DNA of 64,000 nucleotides from assembly GCA_050084515.1 (NCBI GenBank), contig CM114275.1, positions 1,860,001 through 1,924,000 of the forward strand. Direction: 5' to 3'. A program made the translations under genes and the position numbers. The notes under the pieces were generated by a model. It ran no database searches and was not told the origin of the DNA. It worked only from the letters and a program-made list of their open reading frames with translations. This DNA is from Blasia pusilla. Taxonomy: Eukaryota; Marchantiophyta; Marchantiopsida; Blasiales. Positions 19,893-33,597 of the stretch are shown here, piece by piece (the first letter of the stretch is position 1; the number at the start of each line of letters is the position of its first letter).

Positions 19893-21682
19893 ACTCCTCT
19901 CATATAATCACTCTCAACTTATGATTAATCTCTCAATCACTCAGTCTTAACATGAGGCACTTAATCTACACTTCTTCTCACTGAGCCGTGTTCTGTGCGG
20001 TAACAAGCGGCGTGATGCAGCAAATCGACTACTATTCTATCATCTCATGGAGAAAACATACCCTCAACTCTGGACATCCCACACATGTCTATATCCCCTA
20101 AATCACATACATCAATGATGCTCTCAACATCCGCACAAAACCCAATATCCCAAATAACTACCCAACACTCGGAATTCCCTCACAAGGCAAGAGACCATAA
20201 TGGGTAACCTAAACAAAGCCGGTATTGCTCCTCAACATCTACAACTTGACCCCAACTCAGTTATAAAGACAAACTCCTCCAAAGCAAGTGATTCTCCTCT
20301 GGTACCGATGTTACTCAAATCTCCTCAATATGGGATGCGGGTTTAGCGGTACGGTGGGACATTTGCGGCACAGGACGGGTACAAACAACACAACACTCTT
20401 GAATGGGGTGAGTCACTCAACGGCATACCCACCTCTATTAGCAATACCTGCTCTGGTTCCTAGTGATGGTGCGGCTCTGCTATCCATACAATACGGCGTG
20501 AAAATCGGTGAGGCATTGCAACTATGGGCATCAAGGCACGGTACTCGATCGTCGTCGAGCGGCCCAAACCTCAAGATATAGCACAATGGAAAAAAAACTT
20601 AGACCCCATAAATCAAGAGATGATCTTTCATCACTAGAATTTACTCCCAAATAGTCTGTGTGAGACGGTCAATGACGACACAACTACATTAGTCATATTG
20701 ATGTCAACAGTATAAAATGACGATCGACAACTCACTCTCGACCCTCAGTTGTTGCTGCTAGTACTCAGCGGCCACTAATAGTCACATAAAATATGATGAC
20801 ATCCTCAAGTTACAAAATCAATTATCCTTAATGCCTACCGTCCAATCAACAATGCTGAAGAAATTTTCCGAGAACGGTCATTAACACCGTCGACGGCGAC
20901 CAACAAACGAAGTAGGGATGGCCCGGACGGACGATAAAAGTCAATGTTAATTATGATATCTCATATATGGTTGAATATAGCTCTATTTTAACCTTATTCA
21001 AAAGTCATTTTCTTTTTTCCCCACTCCACTAATCCCTTAAACGGAGGGTCAATTCACTAAAATTATCTCACATTTGGCTTACACTCCACTAAGCCCCATA
21101 AATCTTGGGTCAACATCCACAAAATAAAGTTTCCACTTGAATTTATCCTCAAATCACTTTTTCCTCTTGTCCGATGCACCAGGATAAAACCATTTCTTAC
21201 TTTTGTCTACCTCTCAAATAAAGATTTTACCACAATTTTTTGAAATTGCTCCTTCCTTCATAAGTTGGCTATGGAAACCAACAGAAATGGTCACAACTTC
21301 GTACTCATATGTCCAAATTGTATGTGCAACCTTTCATAAAAAATTGGAAGTGACTGTCATGCAACCTCATTCTTACATAAATTTTGGCATCGCTTCCGTG
21401 CTAATTTCTACCAAAGAAAATTTTGAACATGTAAAAATAGAAACCATAGAGCTACATGATGCTCCCGAGAGCACCAACATGGAGTAACCTACTCCCATAC
21501 TCAATTCTTACCAAAAATTAGGCAGTGCTTCCATGCGCCAATCTTTCGTATGAAAAAATGGCAAAGCAACAGACTCAAATGGACGCTCTTGCTTCCATGA
21601 GCATTCTCGTGAGCCATGAAGTAAGGAACACAGTCTCCAATCTGAAAACACGATGAGACACTAGCAAGCTCCCGTATTGTAG

Positions 21683-21873
<191 letters not shown>

Positions 21874-22316
21874 AACCAAACCCACTCCCATAGTAGGAGG
21901 CTTAGATTACACACACAAGGCAAGGAGGAACAAAGCTCCGTCGTCTCATCCCAAGAGGTTCAACAAAGAAAGAATGAGCTCCCAAGCTATGTCTCTTGGA
22001 TATATCCCCTTCCCTCTCCCAAGCTCTCTTCATAGTAACCTATGCTCGTGGATCACCTCCTTTGATCTTGAGTCTTGACCTGTTGTAGCAAGTCAAGGGC
22101 CACTTCCCAGAGTGGAACGTAATGTCTTTTCAAAATGGTAACTTACCTAAAATAGTAAATCATTCTCTATGGCTCCAAATGAGCCGAAACGAAGGAAAAC
22201 CTTTTCTCTCAAGTTACATGTGGCCTCAACATATCATCCTTGATCTCCTGAGGCCGTCCTCCACTTTCCTCACAGCCATTCATAGATCTTATCAATCTAT
22301 CCCGAAAGATATGGCA

Positions 22317-23392
22317 ATTATTATGCGTATATATATATATATATATCGCAACACACACAACATACGTTGTTGTCACCGAACACATACACACAATCTCATG
22401 CTAACTCATGAGATTCTGTGTATGTGAAATGAATTAACTAAGTAGAACAATCATATTTTTTCATAGATTTTAGACAAAGCATTTTTATTGCAAGTTATAG
22501 TAATTATTACAAGAAATTCTTCTTTTGCATGATTTACCTTTAATCTATGTTTATCCCATAATTTGTAAATTATGGGATTTGATTATAGAAAAAGATTTTT
22601 TTACAAGATATAATTCCATCTAATCTCTTAAATGTATGTGATTATATCAAGAGATAGGGATTGTTTCTTTCTACTTGTGATAAATTGAATCCAAATCTTC
22701 AAATTAATTTTCTATTCTAATTCATAAGCATGAATCCTTTAAATTCTAGTCCACTATTAAATAATACATGTGACGATCAATTTAGGCAAATATTTGATAA
22801 TCACTCCAATGAATTACACATGATATATGTGATTCATTTCTCATTTGGAAGCTACATCCATTTTCAAACACTCTTTGGTTATTTTACTAAAATCTACATC
22901 CATTGTATATCGTGAGCTCTTTATGACTCTCTCTCTCCTCAAGCCTAAAGTTATGCGCATGGATTGACACAAAATCATCAGGTGGCTTAAGTCAAATAGC
23001 CACGAAATAGTACATGTATTATACCATGGGGACCAACCTCGCACTCTTGCTTGGGGGGGATGGGAGCTTAAGGAAATGCCCTCTCCCTCCCCTATGGGGG
23101 TAATCACAAATGGTGAGCAAGCTCACTATTTAGAGATGTGGATGGTGTCATTTTGGTAATTGATAAAATATGAGACAAATAGAGAACGTAAATCTCTCGA
23201 GGTACTTTTACGCCAAGTTAATAGTTATACAACTCACTATGCGTAATTTTTATTTGACCTTATCACAATGATATGCTTAATCCCCAACATCTAATCTCCA
23301 TTCTTCCGATGCTTTGACTCATATCCATATTTTTTCACGTTTCTTTGGTCTTTTCTTATTAATATGTGTATCAATTCATTTTTTTTATGTGA
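22317..23392. other. AT-rich DNA with an LTR-derived scrap
   Basis: Close to 22330-22430 a stretch (minus strand: CATGAGTTAGCATGAGAT, then GGTGACAACAACGTATGT) matches the downstream part of the LTR at 23940-24000, separated from copy B's head by a TA repeat. The rest shows no gene. Confidence 0.45.
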
Positions 23393-24010
23393 TGTCACGT
23401 CTGTTAGGATAGATCAACGAGTTCTAATAGAGCGCCTCCGGGGATACTTGATGACATCCTGAGGAGGTTGAGGATGATCTGCTAAGGCCATGGGTAACCC
23501 GAGAGAGCACGTTTTCCCTTCCTTTCACCTTATTTAGAGCCATATTGAGAAATTTTCTATTTTTGGGAATTCACCATTTTGAGTATAGTTGAATTTCCAC
23601 TTTAGGAAGTGACCCTTGAGCTCCTACAACAGGTCAAGAGCCAAGGAGCTGACTCGCGAGCATAGGTTACCGTGGAGAGAGCTTGGAAGAGGGAAGGGGA
23701 TATACCTCAAAAAAAAAGAGCTTGAGAACTCATTCTCTCTTCCTTGAACCTGTTGGCATGAGGCGGCAGAGCTATGGTCCTCATTGCGTTGTGTAAGTGT
23801 AACTCAAGCCTCTCATTAGGTGAGTGGGTTTGGTTTGACATGTGAGAGAGAGAGATTTGTGTGCACCATGGAGAGACCTTGTTGTTAGAGTGTTACTTGA
23901 TTTATTGGAGAAATTTTGGTACTTATTGTCTCAATGTTTGGATGTCATGAGTTAGTATGGGATCGTGTGTGTCTTCAGTGACAACAAGGTATGTTGTGTA
24001 GCATGTGTAT
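23393..24010 (+). repeat. LTR fragment of the same retroelement family (copy D)
   Basis: It starts TGTCACGTCTGTTAGGATAG, then holds GGTTACCGTGGAGAGAGCTT, CCTCTCATTAGGTGAGTGGG, a short GA run, CATGAGTTAGTATGGGATCG and GACAACAAGGTATGTTGTGT. No internal gag or pol follows, so it is a solo or truncated LTR. Confidence 0.7.
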
Positions 24011-26399
24011 ACACACAACAGTGAAGTTATTTTCAAACCTTCAAAAACCCCACACCGGATGAAAACTAACAAAATATTTAAGGGGATCTCCATCTCTCTA
24101 CATAAAGTAGGATGGGTCTTGAACCTTTTAGATGGGATTAGTGATCTAGATCATACCATCTCATTAGATTTTATCCCTCATTACCGGTACAATTTGTTGT
24201 TCACATCCATATCACACACAATGGTGAGGTTCCCACCATAGAATGGATGTACGTATGGAAATGAATTTTTTCAGATTATGTGAAGCTCATGATTATGTGT
24301 GATTTCAACGTAAACATTGATATATTACATTCATGATTTTGAGAGATCATGCTGAGTTGCCTCTTTCTCAGTGCCATTCAAAATGTCACGTGGAAATTCC
24401 AAGAGAGGAAGAGTTGGGAATGAAATACTCATGATGTTCAAATTATTTATTGCATAGCTCATTGAGTTGACTTGTTAAGATTTTCTTTTTGCGTTTCTTT
24501 TTGTTTTTCCTTCTTGGGATGTTGCTGCCTTTCTTTGTCCTCTTTTGATATTTATGTTTATTATTAAACTGAGGATGGGATAACTTATTTGTGCCCATGA
24601 GAATGACTAATATTCTGTAACCGGTTTAAGAGAACAACACCAACTTAGCATTAAAGCCTTAAAAGTGAGATTTTCACTGAATATTTTTTTTGAAGTTCAA
24701 ATCTCAACCACCCATTTTTATTACAATGAAAAAGTGGGTTGAATTCCCAGCTACCCATTCCTGCATGGTGAATAGAAGCGATGGAACGGAGACGAGAGGT
24801 CAGGTGAAGTGTGCGCATGAAGTTCACTAAGACAAGGAATTAAATGAGAAATTTTTTAAAAGGAAGCAGAAAAGGCGTACGAACACGAAACCCATGGAAC
24901 ATCAAGACGGCATAATTAATTGGAGTCTATTTTTAATTCTTGTGATTATTTTATTAATCTGCTTCATTCTTTGTCTGTCACCGGATGGCGGTCGTGTCGA
25001 TCGGTGACGTGCACACAGAATGGTAAGGACCGTAAGATTACGGTGTATACCCTAATCTCTTTTGCTTTGCTTTGCATTTCATCTCATTTCGTTTCCTGGT
25101 AATGCATGCCTCTTACTAACGCGGCTACAGTAGTACTTGCTGACTATGGTAGCTAAACGAAATCGCCAGCCTGGCGCTGCTATACTGGGACACAGCGGAC
25201 GTGGAGAGCTGTCTGAGGTGCGGGGCAGGTGAGTGGGGCCCTTGGGAAGCATGCAAGTGGCGCGGACCCGACAGCGATTATGGGTGGGGAGGCCCTTCTC
25301 TCACGGGACGGACAGAAGAGGAAAAATTAGGGGCTATCCTCTCATAGGACGGACAGAGTAGAGAGAGCGATGAGAGGAGATTGACGGAAAGTACGGAGGG
25401 AAGTGTAGGATGTGGGGCTTTACAGGTGCGGTCAGATACGGAAGTTGCATGCGCCACGTCTTCGGCGTCCAGGGGATTCAAACGGATCGCAGGGTGGTGA
25501 GACCCACGTTATCCAGCAGGCTGAGGCCACGAACCCCACAGGGACGGGCAGCCAGCCGCGTGCTTTTCGAGGAGCAGAGGCCTTTTCAGGTTGACGGGCG
25601 AATCTGAGACGTGCGTTTGGGATAACATGAGGTCATGGGAGGCGGAACGAACCAACAACGATGTCTAATGGGCTGTCCGAGGGGGTCCGAAGAGGACAGC
25701 TTTTGTTTGCTCGGGGAGAATGTCCTGCTGTTGTCGTGGTCATTGATAACCCGAAGTGGCTGGCAGACCACATTCCCGAGAGCCAGCTTGCCATAGATTG
25801 CTGTGCTGTTTTTGATCCACTTTCTTCGCGCTCCTTCCGCGCCTGAATCGATCTCAAGGTCACTTGATGGCACGTTGTGTCTCAGGTCTGTGGGACCACG
25901 TCCACAAGTTTCTTGACCGGATGGCGTAAGGTGAGTTGGCCCGAGCCATCACTCCTGTTTGTAGAACGAGAGGTTCAGAAGCGACTTGTTTGAAAACCAG
26001 TCTTTAGTGCCGTGCTGCCGACCTCAGATCCCGTGCGAAGGAGGACCTACTTGCGTAACAAAGTTTGTTTGGATTTTAGTCCTCCCCATGAATGCATATT
26101 TGTGCGCATCTGATCACCAACAGCAGAGGGGACAAAATCTTCACAACCAGTGTAATGCCAACTGTGGAACTTATTCCAAATGTGAATTGCGAGAAAATTG
26201 GAGAGTTCGAGCATTTGGCCGTGAGCAACTGAGTACATTTGGGACAACCGGTAGAATAACATGCCCAGCAGCTGAAAAGACTGGAGGAAAGGTGCTTTGT
26301 GACAAGCCCGATTGTTATTCTCGAACAAAAATGGTTCCAAACAATGTTGCGGTGACCCAGACAGCTGATCACTGGGTCTTCTATGAAAACAATGCTTTT
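24011..26399. other. Region downstream of MHX; no supported gene
   Basis: 24011-24900 is AT-rich. 25140-25960 is distinctly GC-richer, with several short open frames on both strands but no recognisable domain or splice structure. It may be an unrecognised exon cluster or a promoter region. Presumed 3' untranslated sequence of MHX adjoins 26399. Confidence 0.35.
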
Positions 26400-29300
26400 T
26401 TATAGGAATTTATACACTCTGAGACATGACAGTAGAACAAATGTCCCCCACAGAGAAACGAAGAAAGCGGATGATGCCCGAGCCCAATTCCGGGGCCCAC
26501 CCAATTCTCCTCCAAAGTGGAGTCGTCTCAGAAAAACGCAGAGCCAGCAAAGAGTGAAAACAACAAAATATACTGCCACAGAAAAGCTAAGCCCTGATGT
26601 TTCCATGGTGATCTCTTGCCCAAACTTCAGTCGATTATAAGTGACCTGCAAGAGCCATGGTACTCCGATACCAACAAAGACGTTGATACAGTTGCTGGAC
26701 AAGAAATAGGGAAACGTTAGTGAGGTAAACAGTAATACCCTTCGAGTGACATGATCTCCAAGCAAAGAAACTGAATGACCGCGTATCATAATGCATCTCT
26801 AGGTCCTCATTAAAGAGAAAAGCTAAAGAACCGCATGCGAAAGGAGGATTGCAGTGTAAATATCCAACCCCAAGCATGTACTTCACAGCCCATAAAGCTT
26901 CGGGAAACGCGAAACAGCAACAATTGAAGATTGAGAGGGTTCTCGAACATGAAAAAATTCACCAAATCCTCCTAAGAAAATGCCTCAAAAAAGAAAGAAA
27001 CACATGAATCTTATTCTAGCTTGGAATGATTCAACCCATAAGGAGACGGACGTCTTTCCTCTTGCAGGACGACCAATGTTATGTTGAAAGTATAGATGAA
27101 CGGACAGCTCTCAATCAAATAGTCCTAGAAAATGGGTCCTGTATCCTGGAGTTGATATCATCAAGGAAAGTAGAGCCAGTTCCGTCCATAGTCACCAAAA
27201 CGAAGAGCCAAATCAGTGGCTGACATGGCACAAAACTTTCCACCAGAGAGGCAATTTGAGCTAGGAATCTTGATCCTTGCCAGGGAGCATATTCCATAGG
27301 AGCAGAAAATGCACTTTGATAAGGCTGGGAGAAAAGGTTCATGTCTCTAATGAATTCCGTCCTTGCACTTGCCTAAAGTGCAAAGAATAGATCTCTCTTG
27401 GAATCAGTAGTTGGGAGATTACATTTGGACAATTTTCACAAGTGGACTTTACCCACCACAAGGTAATCTCAGTTAGTGACTGATTGAAAGCGAGCCATAT
27501 CTGACTGATACTCTGAATGTGATTAGCTTACATCTACAAGAGATATTGCCATATCCAGCACACAGCATTAATGGTGTTGGAGTACCTCACTGGGACTTAT
27601 CCCTACACTCTGTCTTTCACTGAATATATTCACTGACTAACGATTTATATTCACTGCTCTTCAGCTTATCAGAAAACATGATGGAAAACTAGGAGCATTG
27701 GATAGCTATCTCCGGAAAGCCCTTAAAGAGATAAGCACTCAAGATTGAAGGTAAGAATGCCAGAGGGTGACATGTTCACAAAACGTATGAAGCCACAGTA
27801 CTGAAAGCTGTAGTCTTTCAAACCATATTTTACTTTATGTTTTGATGATACAATAGATGATACTTTGTAATCTCCAGATTCTATGGGCAGAAATTACTGG
27901 AAACATTGAACTGAGTGTGGAAGGTCTGTAACTTGTAAACTCAAATAAGATAGTATGTGATTCACCATTCTCTGGGACATGAGTAGACATAGCATGAAAC
28001 TCATATCACTCTAGGTAAAAATTACCAGGTACTGAGAAGTCTTCAAGCAATGGTGTTGTAGGGGGAGGCAACCAGCAAAAATTGTCCACTGTGAAACTGA
28101 GTGCCAATGTTGGATATACATAATCCATCAATTTTGCTGTGTAGCTTGACCACCTTTTCTTTTTCATTACTCAAAACTTGATAAAATTCATTGATAAAAG
28201 AGGGATTAAGTACCTTGTATTGATATTAGCAATTCCCGAATCAGCAGATGCTCCTTGTTCTATTGCAATTTTGCTAGCAATAAGATCCGGAAAGGAGCTC
28301 CCACTTGCCAACACTGTGATTGCTATCACATAGCCATTGACACCTGAAAGAAACAGAAGTACATATCTCAGTGTACTACAGAGAGCATCCTCCTCTCCAT
28401 ATGATATTTCCATTTACTCGAAATATATTGAAAGACAATTGAAACTTGTGATATAGTGGTTCCAGACTTTCTATGTCCGTGAGGTCGAAACCTAGAATGA
28501 AGAATGTCACATCACATGCCATGGCCGCAACGGACATTTTGTGAAGAACTTTACCTGAGACACATCCAAACAGATTGGCAAGCTGAATCGCAACCGTTGA
28601 TATGCCAGCGATGCACAGAAGTGCGCATAAAAATGCTGGCCAACCTTGGCAGAAAGCAGGAGGTGGGATGAAAGCAAAAAGTGCCCTCCAAAAGAAAGTG
28701 AATGAAAACCAGAGCAAGTCCGTGATCGCAGGTACCAGCTCTTTGCCATTCTCGTCTCGAGAGACTTTCACCTGCATGTAGAAACCAAAATTAGAATGCC
28801 AAAGTGGTAGAATGACAAACGCACTTGTAACAAATGAAGTTCTTTACCTCAAAATTAGAATGGCTTCCAGTTTAATTACGACTGAGATCTGAAGACTGCA
28901 ATCACGCATAGTAGTCCAGGAGTTTCAGAATGACAGTAATCAATCTGAGGGTTCTTCTCTACAAATGTGGCCTAATAACTCAGAAGGTTGGCAGATGTAA
29001 TCTCGAGTTGATTATCTATGGCATCTAAAGTTTATATTTCGTGTATAAAGTTCATTCTCACTTTTCTCCATCTTACGATCTAGTGAACAATTTCCCGAAC
29101 CAATCGTTTGGTCTCACTTCATTCTCTTAGAAGTATAATCCATCTAGTTTGGTTTCTCCATCTTTGCTATGTTTTGAGAAAAAAATTAATTGTTTAATGA
29201 TGGAAGTGACCATTAAGATGTTTGTTCCCCATTCTTCCCAGCTCAGACTGTAGATAAGAAATAAATCTTTTGACAATACCAAACTCTCAAGCGTTACGCA

Positions 29301-32300
29301 CATATAACAAAGTTGAACCTCTCAAGGATGAGCGACATCAACCCTCCAGATGATATTCGGTTAGTCTTTGAATGGACTTCTATACTAATTTCTGGTATTG
29401 GATACTTTCCATTATATGTCTTCGAAATAAAGCCAGCTTACTAAACATTGTAACCTTCTCCTACAATCGGATGTCTGCATACCGTCATTGCATTGTGGAT
29501 CTGTGCCCTCCATATCTGACTCCACGATGACAAACAACTTTGCCCCAGCTCATTTGAGTACTGATTTTCAGACAGAAACACACTGACTGGGGAACAGACA
29601 AGTGCATCACCTGCAAAAGTCCAATCTCATCGCTTAGGATCTTCAAAAAGAAACCTACAGATGATACAAGGAGCAAATAGGTTTGAGAGCCCAGAATCAG
29701 ATCAACTGACTTTGGATTCCACATGGCAGGATACAGTTTCATCTATGGTTAAGAGTTCAGTTATCAACTAACCATCAACTCGGTCACCACCCTCTGAGGA
29801 TGAAAATGATAAATGCCGGTCATAAGACAATTCTCCAAGCTCACGTGTGTGGTTGCCATTGGTTGTGGAGTTCATAGTATATGAAACATTCCCATACTGG
29901 AGCCACCCAAGCACTCTCTTGAACTTCTGCTCCAACCTATAATCAGAACATATGAAACAGATGAGATTTCATGGATGGTTTTCATTACTGAATATGAACC
30001 TTCTGGAGAAAATATCTTCATTAACCAGTACAAACAACCTTCCGACCACATCCCCTTTTCTTGATAGTGTTGAGCATGCATCATATTCCAAAACATAAGA
30101 CATATATGCTGTATGGCGTTTATATTAGGAACTATATTACAGGAACTATAATACATCAGGCATGAACAACAATTGCTTTAGGCGTGACCTGGCACAGTAG
30201 GAATGGTAGTTGTAAGCAGATTGTGTTAGCTGTTGTCTTTGCTATTATTCACCAACTTTTCTTTGTTCCTCATTAAGTGGCATTTGCTAAAATCTGTAGT
30301 AATCTGAGTATCTGCTTTTGGGGCGAGACTCTAATCAGCCTAGCACCTTCTAGAAATGACTTAGGGTTTCTTGTTTGGGGCAGCCCCCGGCAGTCCCTCT
30401 TGTCGGAGACTCAGGCTCCTCCGTGGTTCCATTTGTGTTCTTGTTGCCTGCTAGTTTAATGTGCCTGTATATTCAATTGTGAGGCCCTCTGTCATTTGAA
30501 AACTAGCTGCTCGCGTGTTGGCTGAGGAGTTCTACTGTACAGCAAGTTATTGTCACTCTCCGAATGATCTTCAGTGTTCAGCTCGTTTTATAATTTGTCT
30601 CCTACATATGAGCTTGTACTGGAACAACACCTTGATTTGCTGGAGCGATTTCAATGTGTTTACTTGTCTGCTGGGAAGTAGTGAGGGTACAACTGTGCAG
30701 GTAGCCAACTTAAATGGCTGTAAATCTCCATCTCTTGCTGGGATTTTCAACTGTTGGGAATTGTGTAGGTTAGAGCTTACTCTCTCTTACCAGTGTCCAA
30801 TTCCCTCATCTCCCACATTTCTTCATATAGAAGGGCCTAACAAACCCTTTCCGGAAAAAAACTCATACCTAGGAATACCCAGATTATTTGAGTTTACTAG
30901 TTCAAGTTTCCAACCTGCGGAAACATTGGTTGAGCTTTATACAGGTGTATCCAATGTCCAACAGTGGATTGGAAGGTTCACAGTCCCAATGACATTTCAT
31001 TGAAAGGTCTAGATTTAAGAACTCACATTAAGGCATAAGAGGCAGAGAGAGATGAGTCATCCTGATGGGACTTGTCCTCAGCTCCTTGCGCCCAGCATGC
31101 TGCCTTGTTAGACCAGTAAGAAATCGAAATGTAGGAACACTGCTTGTCTTCAGCATAGACATGTAGAATGAGCAAAGGAAATTGCAGGACAGTCACAAGC
31201 GCTTCCCACACAGAAACGTGATTTGGCGTTGCCACCTGCTCCATTTGCACCCACAAAAAGATAATATGAGGACTTAGAATCTAAGCAGGACACATCCATC
31301 TGTCCCTCACATGGAACAACAGAGTAACACTGATAGGCTCACCAGAAACCCTGGACACAAAATTTCCTAGTAATTGCACTGCACCAGTTATGTAGCAAGT
31401 TCCAACTAATGACCATGAGTTCAGAAAATCCTCTTTTTTTGGCCCTCAGACGCATAGAAAAAAAGATCCGAACAAATAGCTTCACTTGGCTGGTCATCAA
31501 TTCTTGATCTCGATAAAGTAAATATTTTGACTGGTCGATCAATGATTGGAGACAGCTGTCACCTTCAGCATGATGAAGAGCCAGATGTAAGCCCAAATGG
31601 ACCACGACAGCTCCACTATAAAGACACCAATTTTCTCTATGCGTTTGATTGCACCAGCCTTGGGAATAAGTACACATATCGCCAACGTGGGAAGAAGATT
31701 AAATGCAGCTGAACCTACTAGAGTCCCTGGTCCAAGTCCTGCAATTACGATCCCAAACTTTTCAGAACGGCACCAAATACTCCCTGATGGACTTTTGAAT
31801 CAAGGTGAAGCCTCAGAACCAGATATCCCCATCGGCAGGAAAAGCCATTTGTACATACAGTACACAGCTTCCAAGAAAAAGTTTAAACTTCATCTCTACC
31901 AGGCTACTTGGTCAAGCATGACTTGATGAGGTCTCTGATTACATCAGCTTTGTTCCCATACAAGACAAGGCAATATCTACATGGAATTTTAGCAACACAC
32001 CAGAGGATCACCAGAGCAATGGATTGCATGAGTTGAACCAGTAGGTACCAAGTCAGACATCCTCACCTCCAATTTTCAGTTCGCCCAAATGCTGTATAGA
32101 GTCAATGACTGCAAGAGAAATTTGCGGTGAACTTGTGCCTAAAGCAAGAAGAGTAATATCTGCAACCGTGGAATTCCATACTCTTTCTTCATGGATTTCT
32201 GTAATTCCTGTCACCAAATTCTTTTTGAGCACTTGTCTCGTCTGCCTTACAATAGTATTCATGGCCTTCATATATGAGGCAGTGATGGATGCTAACCCAA

Positions 32301-32427
32301 TGAAACAGTAGATAAGGCCAATTGCATAGAGTATCCCACGGGTTTCATATCTCCACACATTCTCTCCAGGAAGAAGCAGGTAGCTGGAACAGGTTTCTCT
32401 CTTGCGTGTTGTATTATCATCCGAGAA
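26400..32427 (-). CDS. MHX: MHX-type vacuolar Mg2+/Zn2+-proton exchanger (CaCA superfamily), 8 coding exons
   Basis: Exons in transcription order: 32427-32067, 31738-31563, 31235-31027, 29936-29773, 29610-29483, 28771-28555, 28343-28214 and 26694-26400 (stop TAA 26402-26400). Donors and acceptors are GT-AG and phases agree throughout (1680 nt, 559 residues plus an unresolved N-terminus; Arabidopsis MHX is about 540). The alpha-1 repeat has [20 protein letters not shown] followed across an intron by [15 protein letters not shown]. The alpha-2 repeat has [18 protein letters not shown] and [13 protein letters not shown]; the C-terminus has FGGELGGPR. The cytosolic loop is short (about 150 residues) with no Calx-beta domain, as in MHX and unlike animal NCX. 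By family knowledge it exports Mg2+/Zn2+ into the vacuole in exchange for protons. The first exon shown begins at a strong acceptor; no in-frame ATG lies in it before the first transmembrane segment, so a small 5' exon, possibly near 32730-32770, is missing. Confidence 0.93.
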
Positions 32428-33597
32428 CTGAAAAAGTTCAAGAAGAAAACCAGAGGAAGTTTTGATTCCCCAGCAATCCCAGCCCTCTCCTATCAGACCA
32501 CAGAGTTCGGAAGCAGAAATTGGAGTTTGAGAAATATTTAATCCAGGAGGAGCAGAACCTGTTTCATAAATATCGCTCAGAATTTAGTACGAAATCGAGC
32601 CATGGAGGTCAGATACTGCAACTACCACCGCAAATTGATCAGGGCCTCCACTACAACAGACCTACACATAAAGCTGACGTATTCCGAGATCTCTAACCAT
32701 TACCAACCTGGAAACATTTCATGCCAGTTCACACGTGTCCAAGTGCAGAGGTTTATACTTTTCATTCCGGGTCACCGAGTTACTAATGCACCAGAAGCTG
32801 CTCGGAATCAGCACCCTTGTTCAAATCTCTTGACCAGGACTGTCGACAAGCACACTACGTTTGCTAATAAGAAAAGTCCTACGGTAAAAGTGGGGACGAC
32901 GAATCAAGAACTCAATCTGAAGAGCGATGGCAGGCCCATTCTCTGCCAAGGCCTCTTGCTGGGGTGTCTCTATCCACTCATCAGCTCACCCATAATCTGG
33001 CAGAAAGCGAAATCGCAGAGGACGGGCCCGCGTCCTTGAAATTAAAGCACTCGCGTGGTCACTGAAGATCCCTTGATCATGCGGTTTTGCTTCTTTCGCT
33101 TTCCCGTCTCATATAAGTGATTCGCGGTGGCCACTCGTCCAAGCTACACTTCCTTTCCCTTCAATTGTACCTTACTTCGTTAATTGGCACGGGTTAGGCA
33201 GTCCATGTGGGGAATGATTAAGTTGTAGATGACTCGATTACTCTCATTGTGTCATTATGTCCTAAATCATTCGCAAATTTGTATTATATTTACGACGTCT
33301 ACAACACACGTCTCTTCTCGACAGTGCGTTGCAGCGTTATAGATGGGCCAGTGATCACGACAGAATGTGTCAGCTACGAATTTGCCCGGTAGGAAAATTT
33401 TCATGTTCCCTTTCCCCAGGGGGCAGGATTCCATCGCTCTCCAGGCACCGTCCATCTAGCGCGAGTGGTCGTTCGGTGGTGAAAAGACTACGACATGAAC
33501 TAAACAATTAGTGCACTCGCTAATAGAATAAATTGGAACGCACCTTCCATTCTCGTTGCAGCTAGTAAATGTCACAGCACCCATAGACCTGTTGCCT
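32428..33597. other. Upstream region of MHX
   Basis: It should contain the first MHX exon, leader and promoter. One possible 5-codon start exon (ATG near 32732, donor CAG|GTTGGT near 32718, minus strand) would splice in phase to 32427, but this is speculative. No other gene is seen. Confidence 0.4.

Noticed and set aside
30515-31003. 162-codon plus-strand open frame
   Set aside because: It lies antisense within the MHX intron between 31027 and 29936 and shows no recognisable domain.
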